This document shows, one piece after another, positions 26,971 to 35,758 of a DNA stretch of 64,000 bases. The notes below the pieces were generated by a model, which worked only from the letters and a program-made list of their open reading frames with translations, did no database searches and had not been told where the DNA came from. The DNA lies in assembly GCF_027924965.1 (NCBI RefSeq), contig NZ_AP027056.1:2170001-2234000 (forward strand), in the 5' to 3' direction. The stretch's first letter is position 1, and each line of letters begins with the position of its first letter. A program made the position numbers and the translations under genes. Source of the DNA: Limnohabitans sp. TEGF004 (GTDB taxonomy: Bacteria; Pseudomonadota; Gammaproteobacteria; Burkholderiales; Burkholderiaceae_C).

Positions 26971-29934
26971 TTAGGCGCGTTCGATGTTGCAAACGGTGGT
27001 TTTGGTTTCTTGCATCATGGTGACGCTGTCGTAACCATATGTGGTGGCTGTATTGACCGCTTCACCACGCACCACAGGCGCTGCGCCTTTGGGGTAGTAC
27101 TTGAGCATGTCTTCACCTTGCCAGCGACCCGAGAAGTGGAAGGGCATCCAAACGGTGCCTGTGTCAACACGCTCTGTCACCAACGCTTGCACATTCAAAC
27201 GTGCGCCGGTGGGGCTCTTCAACCACACGCGCTCGCCGTTGCGGATGCCACGGTCTGCTGCTGTTTTGGGGTTGATTTCCACATAGGCTTCTTGTTGCAA
27301 CTCGGCCAACCATGGGTTGGAACGGGTTTCTTCGCCGCCACCTTCGTACTCGACCAAGCGGCCAGAGGTGAGGATGAGTGGGAATTTCTCGTGCACTTTG
27401 TCGGCGATGTTTTTGTCTTGGATCGTCTTGTACAAGGTGGGCAGGCGCCAGAACGCTTTTTTGTCAGCGTGCGTGGGGTACTTTTCCATCAAGTCAGGAC
27501 GTGTGCCATACAAAGGCTCGCGGTGTTGTGGGATGGGGTCTGGGAAGTTCCACACCACAGCACGCGCTTTGGCGTTGCCGAATGGGTGGCAACCGTGGTT
27601 TTGCATGAAGACACGCATCATGCCGCCCGAGTTGTCGGTCTTCCAGTTCTTGCCTTCGGCCAATGTTTTTTCAGCATCGGTGAGTTCATCCCACCAGCCC
27701 AGTTTCTTGAGCAACACGTGGTCGAGTTCTGGGTAGCCGGTGGTGATGTCTGCGCCTTTGGAGTGCGAACCGTCTTCAGCCAACAGGTTTTTGCCGTCTT
27801 TCTCGACGCCGAAGTTGGCGCGGAAGTTACCGCCGCCTTCCATGACGTGCTTGGAGGTGTCGTACAAGTTGGGGGAACCTGGGTGCTTGAGTTCGGGCGT
27901 GCCGTAGCAAGGCCAAGGCAGACCGAAGTAGTCACCGCCAAAGTCGTAACCGGTCTCTTTGTCTTTACCGCCTTTGGACTTGAGGGTCTTGACGTCAAAG
28001 AGATGCATGTTGCGCATGTGCGCTTTCAAGCGCTCTGGGCTTTGGCCGGTGTAGCCAATGGTCCAAACCGACTTGTTGATTTCGCGCAAGATGTCTTCGA
28101 CCATGGGCTCATCCATGCCTTTGACTTTTTGCAGCTTGTAGTTCTTGACCAACTCTGGACCAAAGCCCAGCTTCTGAGCGAACTGATACATGATCATGTG
28201 GTCAGAGCGGCTTTCCCACAATGGCTCGATGACCTTCTCACGCCATTGCAACGAACGGTTGGATGCCGTGCAAGAACCGCTGGTTTCAAACTGTGTCGCG
28301 GCAGGCAACAGGTACACCGCACGGTTGGGGTTGAGGTCTTCAGCTTTGCCAGGCATCGCGGCCATGGCGGCTGTGGCCGATGGATAAGGATCCACCACCA
28401 CCAACAAGTCCAGCTTGTCCATGGCACGCTTCATCTCCAAACCACGGGTTTGTGAGTTCGGCGCATGGCCCCAATAGAACACGGCCTTGAGGTTGCTGTC
28501 TTGGTCGATGAGTTCGTTCTTTTCGAGGACACCGTCGATCCAACGAGACACAGTAATACCAGGCTTACTCATCATGCCGGGATTGGCAAAGCGACCTTTG
28601 ACCCAGTCGAATTCAACGCCCCATGCTTTGGCAAAGTGCTTCCATGAACCCTCAGCCAAGCCGTAGTAGCCAGGCAGCGAGTCAGGGTTCGGGCCCACGT
28701 CGGTCGCACCTTGCACGTTGTCGTGGCCACGGAAAATGTTGGTACCACCACCGGACTTACCGATGTTGCCCAAGGCCAACTGCAAAATGCAAGAGGCACG
28801 CACGATGGCGTTACCGATGGTGTGCTGCGTTTGACCCATACACCAAACGATGGTGCCTGGGTTGTTCTCGTGCAGCATGGTGGCCACTTTGGTGATCTGG
28901 TCTGGAGACACGCCACAGACTTCTTCGACCTTGTCGAGTGTCCACTTGGCCATGACATCTTCTTTGACCTTGTCCATACCGAACACGCGGTCATTGATGT
29001 ACTTTTTGTCTTCCCAGCCATTCTTGAAGATGACGTGTAACAAGCCAAACAAGAAAGCGATATCAGAGCCTGAGCGAATACGCACGTACTCGTCGGCCTT
29101 GGCCGCTGTGCGTGTGAAACGTGGATCAACCACGATCATCTTGCAGCCGTTTTCCTTGGCATGCAGCATGTGCAGCATCGACACAGGGTGAGCTTCAGCG
29201 GCGTTGGAGCCGATGTACATCGCGACCTTGCTGTTTTGCATGTCGTTGTACGAGTTGGTCATCGCACCGTAACCCCAGGTGTTGGCCACACCAGCCACCG
29301 TGGTGGAGTGGCAAATACGGGCTTGGTGGTCGCAGTTGTTGCTACCGAAGTAGCTCACGAATTTGCGCAACAAATACGCTTGTTCGTTGTTGTGCTTAGA
29401 AGAGCCAATCCAGTACACGCTGTCTGGGCCTGCGGTTTTGCGCAGGTCAAGCAGCTTGGCGCTGATTTCGTCAAGGGCGGTGTCCCAGCTGATGCGCTCG
29501 TACTTGCCATTGACCAATTTCATGGGGTAACGCAAGCGGAACTCGCCGTGACCGTGCTCACGCAAGGCCGCACCTTTGGCGCAATGTGCGCCGAGGTTGA
29601 TGGGGGAATCAAACACCGCTTCTTGGCGCACCCACACGCCGTTTTCAACCACGGCATCGACCGCACAACCCACGGAGCAGTGGGTACAGATGGTGCGTTT
29701 GACTTCGATCTTGCTAGCGCCATCGCTCATCATGGAACCAGAGGCGTTGGCTTTCTTAACCAAGCTCAGTTGTGTGGCAGCCAAGCCCACGCCGATGCCT
29801 AGGCCAGACCGGCGCAAAAAGCCACGGCGATCAAGGGTTGGCAAAGCCTGTGACAAGCCGCGTTGCAAGCGGCCAACGAAAGCAGAGCTGCCAGAAGTTT
29901 TGGCAGCTGAATCAGTTTTACGGGTCAACAACAT
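26971..29934 (-). CDS. fdoG: Formate dehydrogenase alpha subunit (molybdopterin, Tat-exported)
   Basis: This 987-residue catalytic subunit oxidises formate using a bis-MGD cofactor with Mo or W. A twin-arginine signal (LDRRGFLRRSG, about 34-44) indicates Tat export of the folded enzyme. The N-terminal [4Fe-4S] ligands are C83, C86, C90 and C118. The metal ligand is Cys208 in ARICHSTT, where E. coli FdnG has selenocysteine, so no Sec insertion is needed. The C-terminal molybdopterin-dinucleotide domain (about 835-975) is present. It is preceded by a small Tat-leader gene and followed by the beta subunit. Confidence 0.94.
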   Translation of the reverse strand: MLLTRKTDSAAKTSGSSAFVGRLQRGLSQALPTLDRRGFLRRSGLGIGVGLAATQLSLVKKANASGSMMSDGASKIEVKRTICTHCSVGCAVDAVVENGVWVRQEAVFDSPINLGAHCAKGAALREHGHGEFRLRYPMKLVNGKYERISWDTALDEISAKLLDLRKTAGPDSVYWIGSSKHNNEQAYLLRKFVSYFGSNNCDHQARICHSTTVAGVANTWGYGAMTNSYNDMQNSKVAMYIGSNAAEAHPVSMLHMLHAKENGCKMIVVDPRFTRTAAKADEYVRIRSGSDIAFLFGLLHVIFKNGWEDKKYINDRVFGMDKVKEDVMAKWTLDKVEEVCGVSPDQITKVATMLHENNPGTIVWCMGQTQHTIGNAIVRASCILQLALGNIGKSGGGTNIFRGHDNVQGATDVGPNPDSLPGYYGLAEGSWKHFAKAWGVEFDWVKGRFANPGMMSKPGITVSRWIDGVLEKNELIDQDSNLKAVFYWGHAPNSQTRGLEMKRAMDKLDLLVVVDPYPSATAAMAAMPGKAEDLNPNRAVYLLPAATQFETSGSCTASNRSLQWREKVIEPLWESRSDHMIMYQFAQKLGFGPELVKNYKLQKVKGMDEPMVEDILREINKSVWTIGYTGQSPERLKAHMRNMHLFDVKTLKSKGGKDKETGYDFGGDYFGLPWPCYGTPELKHPGSPNLYDTSKHVMEGGGNFRANFGVEKDGKNLLAEDGSHSKGADITTGYPELDHVLLKKLGWWDELTDAEKTLAEGKNWKTDNSGGMMRVFMQNHGCHPFGNAKARAVVWNFPDPIPQHREPLYGTRPDLMEKYPTHADKKAFWRLPTLYKTIQDKNIADKVHEKFPLILTSGRLVEYEGGGEETRSNPWLAELQQEAYVEINPKTAADRGIRNGERVWLKSPTGARLNVQALVTERVDTGTVWMPFHFSGRWQGEDMLKYYPKGAAPVVRGEAVNTATTYGYDSVTMMQETKTTVCNIERA

Positions 29935-29945
29935 GTGTGTCTCCT

Positions 29946-30164
29946 TCAGACGCGAGCGGTCTGGTAGTAACGCTTGACGTGTTCGCTCAAGCTGTAGCCG
30001 CCACCATTTTCAGGTGCGGGAGGAAGTTTGTTCAATTCAGCAGAGGGGGTGTCGAGACCGGGCAATGCGGTGACAGCTGCAGCGGCGGCACCAGCAGCGG
30101 CGGCACCCATAAAAAATCCACGACGCGACGGAGTCGCTTGTTCGGTGGCTTGTTCTTTTTTCAT
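29946..30164 (-). CDS. Formate dehydrogenase-region Tat-leader small protein
   Basis: This 72-residue protein has a twin-arginine signal (SRRGFFMG near residue 12-19) with an Ala-rich hydrophobic stretch and a short mature part ending in YYQTARV. It matches the small Tat-leader family encoded next to formate dehydrogenase genes in Proteobacteria; its role is unknown but likely accessory. The ATG at 30164 follows an aggagc ribosome site; the longer upstream frame lacks support. It is 11 bp before fdoG. Confidence 0.8.
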   Translation of the reverse strand: MKKEQATEQATPSRRGFFMGAAAAGAAAAAVTALPGLDTPSAELNKLPPAPENGGGYSLSEHVKRYYQTARV

Positions 30165-30352
30165 TTTTAGCTCCTCGTGATGTCGTGGGTATGCACGACT
30201 TTGCATAATGTACCAACGAAGTGAGTTTGTCTTATACGTAGTAACGACGAGAAGCCCTTAAACAGACTCAAGTTTTGTCACCAAAAAAGCTTTTTTGTCG
30301 CATTGGTGTCTCGTATAGAACTCAAAAAAACAAACGAAGACACCCAACAGGG
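30165..30352. promoter_or_regulatory. Leader and probable promoter region of the fdh structural operon
   Basis: This 188-bp gap between the TorD-type gene and the Tat-leader gene probably holds the promoter for the fdh structural operon. A 14-bp perfect palindrome (aaaaaagctttttt, 30283-30296) lies in it, and a short inverted repeat gtcgtg/cacgac is near the ribosome site. I cannot place confident -10/-35 elements or a known regulator site. Confidence 0.4.
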
Positions 30353-30970
30353 CTAAGCCAACATGTCAAAGCCCTGAGCTTCCACACTCACAAACGCACG
30401 GGTCAGCTCGGCCAATGCGGCATAAAAACGGGCACGCGGTGTGGCTTGCACCGCATCGCAAAACGCAGGCAACCAAGTTTGCACATGGGCGGCAAAAAAC
30501 TTGGCTTGTTGTGTGAGATTGGACACCGACACATCGTCCCCCGCCACCAAAAAGCGCATGACTTCAAACACGTAAGACACATGGTCTTCAGTTTCAGACA
30601 TGGTGGTGTCGTCGCGGCCTAGGCCCAGCGTCGCCAAATCGGTGCGCAATTGAGCCAAAGGCTTTTCATTCAAAAAGCCAGTCAAGAAGTGCGAGGCGTA
30701 CACATACACCTCGGGCTTGCCCACGCCACCAAACAGGGCGTGATGCTCGCTTTGAATGGCCTTGTCGTCCATGTCTCGGGCCACACCCACAAACTGACGC
30801 CAGGGCTCTTCCAAAAAACCACCCGACGCAGGCGCATCCGTGGCAGCCACACGCAATTGCGCCAGCAGCTCAGAACGGGCGGGTGCGTAAAACAGTTCTG
30901 AGATCAAACCGTACAGCTCAGCGCGTGCGGTTTCTTCGTCGAGAGCGGAGGACAAATGAGGTTCGGTCAT
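30353..30970 (-). CDS. TorD/DmsD-type molybdoenzyme chaperone
   Basis: This 205-residue all-helical protein fits the TorD-like redox-enzyme maturation chaperones that bind Tat leaders and insert cofactor before export. The family segments SEHHALFGGVGKPEVYVYASHFL (near residues 78-100) and EDHVSYVFEVMRFL are present. The place between the multi-cluster ferredoxin gene and the fdh structural genes suggests that its client is the alpha subunit. It is 8 bp after the upstream gene. Confidence 0.85.
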   Translation of the reverse strand: MTEPHLSSALDEETARAELYGLISELFYAPARSELLAQLRVAATDAPASGGFLEEPWRQFVGVARDMDDKAIQSEHHALFGGVGKPEVYVYASHFLTGFLNEKPLAQLRTDLATLGLGRDDTTMSETEDHVSYVFEVMRFLVAGDDVSVSNLTQQAKFFAAHVQTWLPAFCDAVQATPRARFYAALAELTRAFVSVEAQGFDMLA

Positions 30971-30978
30971 AGAAATAG

Positions 30979-33078
30979 TTAGACGATTTTTTGCTCGTCG
31001 CCAGCAGAGTAAATGTCAATCACACGGCAGTCGCCGCACATCTTGAGGCGCTGCAAAGCCTCGCCTTGGAACATCGAGTGCCCAGCCAATTTACCAATCA
31101 TGGCCTCGATGCCTTTGAGCGTGCCAAAGGGTTTGCCGCAACGCACGCAGCCATAAGGCTGGGTTTCGTTGAGTACGCGTACTTCTTTGCGTTGTGGCGT
31201 GAGCAACAAACGCGGAACGAGATTGAGCGCTTTTTCGGGGCAGGTGCTGACGCACAAACCACACTGCACGCAGTTCTTTTCAAAGAAACGAAGCTGTGGT
31301 GCTGCTTGATTGTCTTGCAGCGCGTTGGCAGGGCAAGCGCTGACGCAACTCATGCACAAGGTGCAACTGTCTTTGTTGACCTCAACCGAACCGAATGGCG
31401 AACCATCTTTGGGCAAAGCCAGCGCTTCAGGAGCAGCGGCGGTTTTCAAGACCGGTGCATGTTCCAGCAAATGGTCAATCACCATGCTGAGGGTGCTGCG
31501 CTTTTCAAACATCACTGCGAACGTGGCAGCGGGCACGGTGCTACTCAGGCGCTGCTGGCCAGTGGTGAGGCGTTGCAGCTCTGCATCGAGTTCCATCGCT
31601 TGCGTGGCATGCACCAGCTGCACAGGCAGGCGGCCGGCTTTGGCATAGCCCAAGCCTTCGAGCATGGCCTGAGCTTGCGCCATTTGCGCTTGCAAGCCGT
31701 CGGCATATTGCGGGGCTTCTTCGGCGGTCTGAAGCACCAGCACTTGGGCGGCACCATAGGCCAAGGCCGTGAGCCACACATCCAAGCCAAGACTGGCGGT
31801 GTGCCACAACGACACGGGAATCACATGCGCAGGCAGGCCTTTGGCCACTTTGAGTTGCGCCGCACGGCCCAGCTCGTTCACCAAAGCTTGGCCCGCGTCT
31901 TGGCTGTGCAGCAAGATGACCGCGTCTTTGCCGCCTGCTTTTTGGTAGGTGCTGAGCAGGGTCTTGAGCTTGACGCCTTGCTCACTCGCACGCGGGTAGG
32001 CGTAGGTCAGCGCACCGGTCGGGCACACCGTAGTGCACGCACCGCAGCCCACACACAAGTTGGGGTTGACCTTGATTTGTTGGCGTGACTTGTCAGAGCT
32101 AACAGCCTCGGCCGAGCAAATGTCCACGCAGGCGTTACAGCCGACTTGTTCGTTGCGGCTGTGCGCGCAGAGTTTTTGTTTGTAGTCAAAGAACTTGGGC
32201 TTTTCAAACTCACCCACCAGCTCGCGCAAGCGCAACAAGTTGGCCGCAGTTGCACCGCGGAAATAGCCTTGGGGCAACGCGTGGCGTGTGAAGGCGCTTT
32301 GCTCGCGCAAATCAAGCACGAGGTCGAACTCGGCGGTTTCTTCTTGAACCTCGCGCTGAAAGTTAATCGCACCAATAGCACCGCAAGCAGTCACGCAATC
32401 GCGGTGCGAGCTGCACTTGTTCAAATCAATTTGGTAGTCCAAGCCAATCGCTTGCTCAGGGCAAGCAGCCACGCAGGCGTTGCAACGTGTGCAGAGGTCC
32501 AAGTCAATGGGGTTGTTGTTTTGCCAGGTGAGCTTGAACGCACCCAGCCAACCGTCCACACGCACCACTTGGCCGCCCAACACGGGGTAGGTGCGGTTTT
32601 GTGCGCCGCCAGCCTCGCCAGCGCCTTGGGTGAAGATCGTCACTTTCAAGGTGTCGGCCAACAAAGCGGCCGCTTGTTCGGCGTGGTCTATCTGCCCCAA
32701 GATGAGCAAACGCCCTGCACTCTTGAACGTCACCGTGGGCACAGGCTCGGGCTCGGGCAAATGCGCAGCGGCTAACAGCGCGGCGATTTTGGGAGATGCG
32801 TTTTTGGCGTCGCTGCTCCAGCCACCGGTTTCGCGGATGTTGACGAACTTGATGACCGATGTCTTGGCTTGCGCCTCCACAGCCAAGTCGCCAAACAAGC
32901 GTTGCTCTTGGGTGCAGGCCACCACCACATCGTCGGTGCCTTGCACGGCTTGCACAAATGCGTTCGCCTCGCGGCGGCACAAAGCCGTGTGCAGCGTGAG
33001 CGGCTCAGACAGGCTTTGGCTCAGTGCCTTCGGGTCTAGCGGTTGGGTCTGGTTGCAGTCGCAAATCAGCGTGGTCAT
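30979..33078 (-). CDS. Multi-[4Fe-4S] ferredoxin-type protein of the fdh locus
   Basis: This 699-residue cytoplasmic protein contains at least five ferredoxin-like cysteine clusters: CTRCNACVAACPEQA, CNACVDICSAEA, CVGCGACTTVCPTGA, CTLCMSCVSACPANA and CVQCGLCVSTCPEKA, plus single cysteine pairs at both ends (CDCN at the start; CVRCG and CGDC near the end). The middle third lacks clusters. Genes like this accompany formate dehydrogenase clusters in beta- and alphaproteobacteria, where they may supply electrons or assemble Fe-S centres. The start (MTTLICDCNQ) overlaps the DUF3306 gene by 74 bases. The exact function is unknown. Confidence 0.83.
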   Translation of the reverse strand: MTTLICDCNQTQPLDPKALSQSLSEPLTLHTALCRREANAFVQAVQGTDDVVVACTQEQRLFGDLAVEAQAKTSVIKFVNIRETGGWSSDAKNASPKIAALLAAAHLPEPEPVPTVTFKSAGRLLILGQIDHAEQAAALLADTLKVTIFTQGAGEAGGAQNRTYPVLGGQVVRVDGWLGAFKLTWQNNNPIDLDLCTRCNACVAACPEQAIGLDYQIDLNKCSSHRDCVTACGAIGAINFQREVQEETAEFDLVLDLREQSAFTRHALPQGYFRGATAANLLRLRELVGEFEKPKFFDYKQKLCAHSRNEQVGCNACVDICSAEAVSSDKSRQQIKVNPNLCVGCGACTTVCPTGALTYAYPRASEQGVKLKTLLSTYQKAGGKDAVILLHSQDAGQALVNELGRAAQLKVAKGLPAHVIPVSLWHTASLGLDVWLTALAYGAAQVLVLQTAEEAPQYADGLQAQMAQAQAMLEGLGYAKAGRLPVQLVHATQAMELDAELQRLTTGQQRLSSTVPAATFAVMFEKRSTLSMVIDHLLEHAPVLKTAAAPEALALPKDGSPFGSVEVNKDSCTLCMSCVSACPANALQDNQAAPQLRFFEKNCVQCGLCVSTCPEKALNLVPRLLLTPQRKEVRVLNETQPYGCVRCGKPFGTLKGIEAMIGKLAGHSMFQGEALQRLKMCGDCRVIDIYSAGDEQKIV

Positions 33079-33613
33079 GCGTAGTGGGCTCAATGTTGGA
33101 ATGGTTATCAGCAGGGACGGACTGTGCCACGACTTTGGGTTCTTCTGTTGCGCTCTTGTCACCACCGCTTATTTCGGCGATTTTCTCCGACTCATCATCA
33201 AACAAGTTCAAAGTCTTGGCACTGGTCATTTGACGCAGCATCGCTAGCGGCAATGGATCGGGTTGGCTGTAGTCGTCGATGTAGATGTCCAAGCCGTCCA
33301 TCACATTGAAATGCGGGTCAGCGAACAGCTTTTTCATGGCTGCGTTTTTCACATCAGGTGTCACGCCACGGGCCACGTAAGCTGTGAAATCAGACTCAGG
33401 CGTGAGATGCTGGGTGTCAGCCAAACTGGGCATTGGCACAGCATCCGTTTGTGGCGCTTGCATGGGAGGCACTGCAGCTGTTGAAGCCGATGCAAGGCCC
33501 GTGCTGACAGCAGGCACGTGTTTTGGCTCCTCCAGCGGGCGACCTTCGCGCACCTCCACCTTGCGGCGCGACCAACGGCTTAAAAAACCAGCTGGGGTGT
33601 CGTCATTGGCCAT
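33005..33613 (-). CDS. DUF3306-family protein of the fdh locus
   Basis: This 202-residue protein starts with FLSRWSRRK, typical of the DUF3306 family found with formate dehydrogenase genes, and has the central TPESDFTAYVARGVTPDVKNAAMKKLF segment followed by DPHFNVMDGLDIYIDDY. The C-terminal third is acidic and low in complexity. It overlaps both neighbours: 11 bases with the DUF3305 gene and 74 bases with the ferredoxin gene. Function unknown; no catalytic motif is visible. Confidence 0.8.
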   Translation of the reverse strand: MANDDTPAGFLSRWSRRKVEVREGRPLEEPKHVPAVSTGLASASTAAVPPMQAPQTDAVPMPSLADTQHLTPESDFTAYVARGVTPDVKNAAMKKLFADPHFNVMDGLDIYIDDYSQPDPLPLAMLRQMTSAKTLNLFDDESEKIAEISGGDKSATEEPKVVAQSVPADNHSNIEPTTHDHADLRLQPDPTARPEGTEPKPV

Positions 33614-34193
33614 GGCTGCCTCCGTTGTGCGGACCACCGCCTCGAATTTTTTCGGTGCTCACCGAGGCGGGATTGCCAAAACGGTCTTGCAAGGCACGAA
33701 AACTGTCTGGGCGCTTGCGACGCTTGGTTTCAACCACCCAGTGCTCATCCATGAAGTCGCCCATCCACGCCACCACTTCTGGTGGCACGGGCACTTGATC
33801 CACGTTTTCTTGAGCGTCTAGCCAGCGCCCTGCGTCGTGATAGCTCAGGCTCACCATGATGGGCACGGCCATCACTTCGTCGCTGATGTTTGGTTCTTCT
33901 TCCATGCGCCACAGCACAAACCAGCACGGCGCGGGTGACGAGGCATTGAGGTAGTAACCCTCGGCATCATCTTTGAACAGCTCAACCGTGAAGCCCGGAT
34001 GCAACCAAATTTGCTCATCGTCGGTTTGGCGCAAGCAGCGCGGCTCAGTGCCAAAGTGATCGGCGTGGGGCAACAAGTCATGTCCTGTCACGTCGTGCAG
34101 CACCCAGCGCCACTGTTGCCAACGGCTCATATCGCCGGGCACACGCTCACGGCGCATGACGACGGCGACTTGGAGGCTAGGGCGTTGCGACAT
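33603..34193 (-). CDS. DUF3305-family protein of the fdh locus
   Basis: This 196-residue protein matches DUF3305, which co-occurs with DUF3306 beside formate dehydrogenase genes. It begins with a VAVVMRRERVPGDMSRWQQWRW pattern and contains WLHPGFTVELFKDDAEGYYLN and CWFVLWRMEEE. The C-terminus is basic and Gly-rich. The ATG at 34193 is chosen where the conserved part starts. It appears to be the first gene of the accessory operon (DUF3305, DUF3306, ferredoxin, TorD). Function unknown. Confidence 0.8.
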   Translation of the reverse strand: MSQRPSLQVAVVMRRERVPGDMSRWQQWRWVLHDVTGHDLLPHADHFGTEPRCLRQTDDEQIWLHPGFTVELFKDDAEGYYLNASSPAPCWFVLWRMEEEPNISDEVMAVPIMVSLSYHDAGRWLDAQENVDQVPVPPEVVAWMGDFMDEHWVVETKRRKRPDSFRALQDRFGNPASVSTEKIRGGGPHNGGSHGQ

Positions 34194-34200
34194 GTGTGAA

Positions 34201-35292
34201 TTAAGTCTCTTTAGAGATCTTGATACTTGGGAACTTGCTAGAAAAGTCTTTGGCTTTCGCAGCAATCTTCACAGCGACTTGACGGGCCACCGCCTTGTAG
34301 ATGCCTGCCACTTCGCCATCGGGGTCAGCCACCACGGTGGGCTTGCCGCTGTCGGCTTGCAGGCGGATTTGCATGTTGAGAGGCAATGCGCCTAAGTAGT
34401 CCATGCCGTATTGCGCGGCCATTTTCTTGCCGCCGTCTGCGCCAAAGATGTGTTCAATGTGGCCGCAGTTGGTGCACACGTGCACGGCCATGTTCTCGAC
34501 CAAACCGAGGATGGGCACGCCCACCTTCTCAAACATCTTGATGCCTTTTTTGGCGTCGAGCAACGCAATGTCTTGGGGTGTGGTGACGATCACCGCGCCC
34601 GTCATCGGCACGCGTTGGCTCAGCGTGAGCTGAATGTCGCCCGTGCCTGGGGGCATGTCGACGATCAAATAATCCAGAGCCTTCCAGTTGGTTTGGCGCA
34701 GCAGCTGCTCTAGCGCTTGGGTTGCCATGGGGCCGCGCCAAATCATGGCTTCGTCTTGGTCCACCAAGAAACCGATGGACATGACTTGCACGCCGTAGTT
34801 CTCCAGCGGGTCCATGGTTTGACCGTCGCTGCTCTCGGGGCGGCCTTCAATGCCCATCATCATGGGCTGGCTGGGGCCGTAAATATCGGCGTCGAGCAAA
34901 CCCACGCTGGCGCCTTCAGCAGCCAAAGCCAAAGCCAAGTTGGCAGCGGTGGTGCTTTTGCCCACACCGCCTTTGCCAGAAGCCACAGCAATGATGTTTT
35001 TGACTTGCGGCAGCAAAGCTACGCCGCGCTGCGCTGCGTGCGCCACGATGTTCATGGTGATGTTGGCCGACACGTTGTCCACGCCCGCCACGCCTTTGGC
35101 AGCGGCAATCAGCTCTTTGCGAAAACCCGCAATTTGGCTTTTGGCGGGGTAGCCCAGCACCACGTCAAACGACACATCACCGCCATTGATTTGCAGATTT
35201 TTCAATGCTTTGGTGGTGACAAAGTCTTTGCCCGTGTTGGGGTCGATGACCGTCTGCAGGGCGGCGGTCAGAGTTTGTTCGTTCAGGGACAT
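34201..35292 (-). CDS. apbC: Iron-sulfur cluster carrier Mrp/ApbC
   Basis: This 363-residue P-loop ATPase carries [4Fe-4S] clusters to target apoproteins. An N-terminal MIP18-like domain (about 5-90) precedes the deviant Walker A SGKGGVGKST (near residue 108), a Walker-B-type DMPPGTGDIQL and the cluster-binding CTNCG motif near residue 280. Length and motif order are normal. Its stop is 7 bp before the start of the DUF3305 gene, and its client may include the Fe-S-rich fdh proteins, which is only inferred. Confidence 0.9.
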   Translation of the reverse strand: MSLNEQTLTAALQTVIDPNTGKDFVTTKALKNLQINGGDVSFDVVLGYPAKSQIAGFRKELIAAAKGVAGVDNVSANITMNIVAHAAQRGVALLPQVKNIIAVASGKGGVGKSTTAANLALALAAEGASVGLLDADIYGPSQPMMMGIEGRPESSDGQTMDPLENYGVQVMSIGFLVDQDEAMIWRGPMATQALEQLLRQTNWKALDYLIVDMPPGTGDIQLTLSQRVPMTGAVIVTTPQDIALLDAKKGIKMFEKVGVPILGLVENMAVHVCTNCGHIEHIFGADGGKKMAAQYGMDYLGALPLNMQIRLQADSGKPTVVADPDGEVAGIYKAVARQVAVKIAAKAKDFSSKFPSIKISKET

Positions 35293-35420
35293 AGAAACTT
35301 CTTGATATTGAAATGTGAATTGCTGGCAAGTCTAGCGCGGCGCGTTTGACCGCACACATCACAGGTCATCCCTGCGACTGAGCGTTGAGAAAAGAAAGTG
35401 AAGGTCAGCGCAAGCGCCGA

Positions 35421-35702
35421 TCAAACGTTCTTGCGCGCTACCCAATAAATCGCGCCTTGCGCACCATATCGCTCGTCATGGGGCACGTTGGGCTCCAGCT
35501 CAAAAATAGCGCCGGGCTGCAAGTGCTGGGTGTGGCCATTCATGGTCAGCCACATCTCGCCTCGCGTGACGATGGCGTGCACGCCAAACGGGTGGGTGTG
35601 GGTCTCTAAAACCGTGTTGGGTTCCCATTCGCGCTCGATCACCTCATCAAAGCCAGCGGCTAGGACTTTTTGGCGGAATTCGTCAAAGCTGGGTAAGTTC
35701 AT
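35421..35702 (-). CDS. Small single-domain cupin
   Basis: This 93-residue protein is a cupin barrel with the metal-type motifs [16 protein letters not shown] (cupin motif 1, with three His and one Glu) and [15 protein letters not shown] (motif 2). Such small cupins bind a metal and may be dioxygenases or sensors of a small ligand, but the substrate cannot be inferred here. It lies divergent from metG. Confidence 0.8.
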   Translation of the reverse strand: MNLPSFDEFRQKVLAAGFDEVIEREWEPNTVLETHTHPFGVHAIVTRGEMWLTMNGHTQHLQPGAIFELEPNVPHDERYGAQGAIYWVARKNV

Positions 35703-35758
35703 CAGCGCATTCTGTAGGAACTAGAATCGCCCCCTTCGCCCTAAGGTCTTGCTTCCAA

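Noticed and set aside
27010..28455. A 481-codon open frame on the plus strand opposite the formate dehydrogenase alpha gene
   Set aside because: It mirrors a strongly supported gene with all cluster and molybdopterin motifs. Its protein has no recognisable domain, and long antisense frames are common opposite GC-rich genes.
26971..29934. Possible selenocysteine enzyme
   Set aside because: The active-site codon at residue 208 is Cys, with no in-frame TGA; no Sec insertion is needed.
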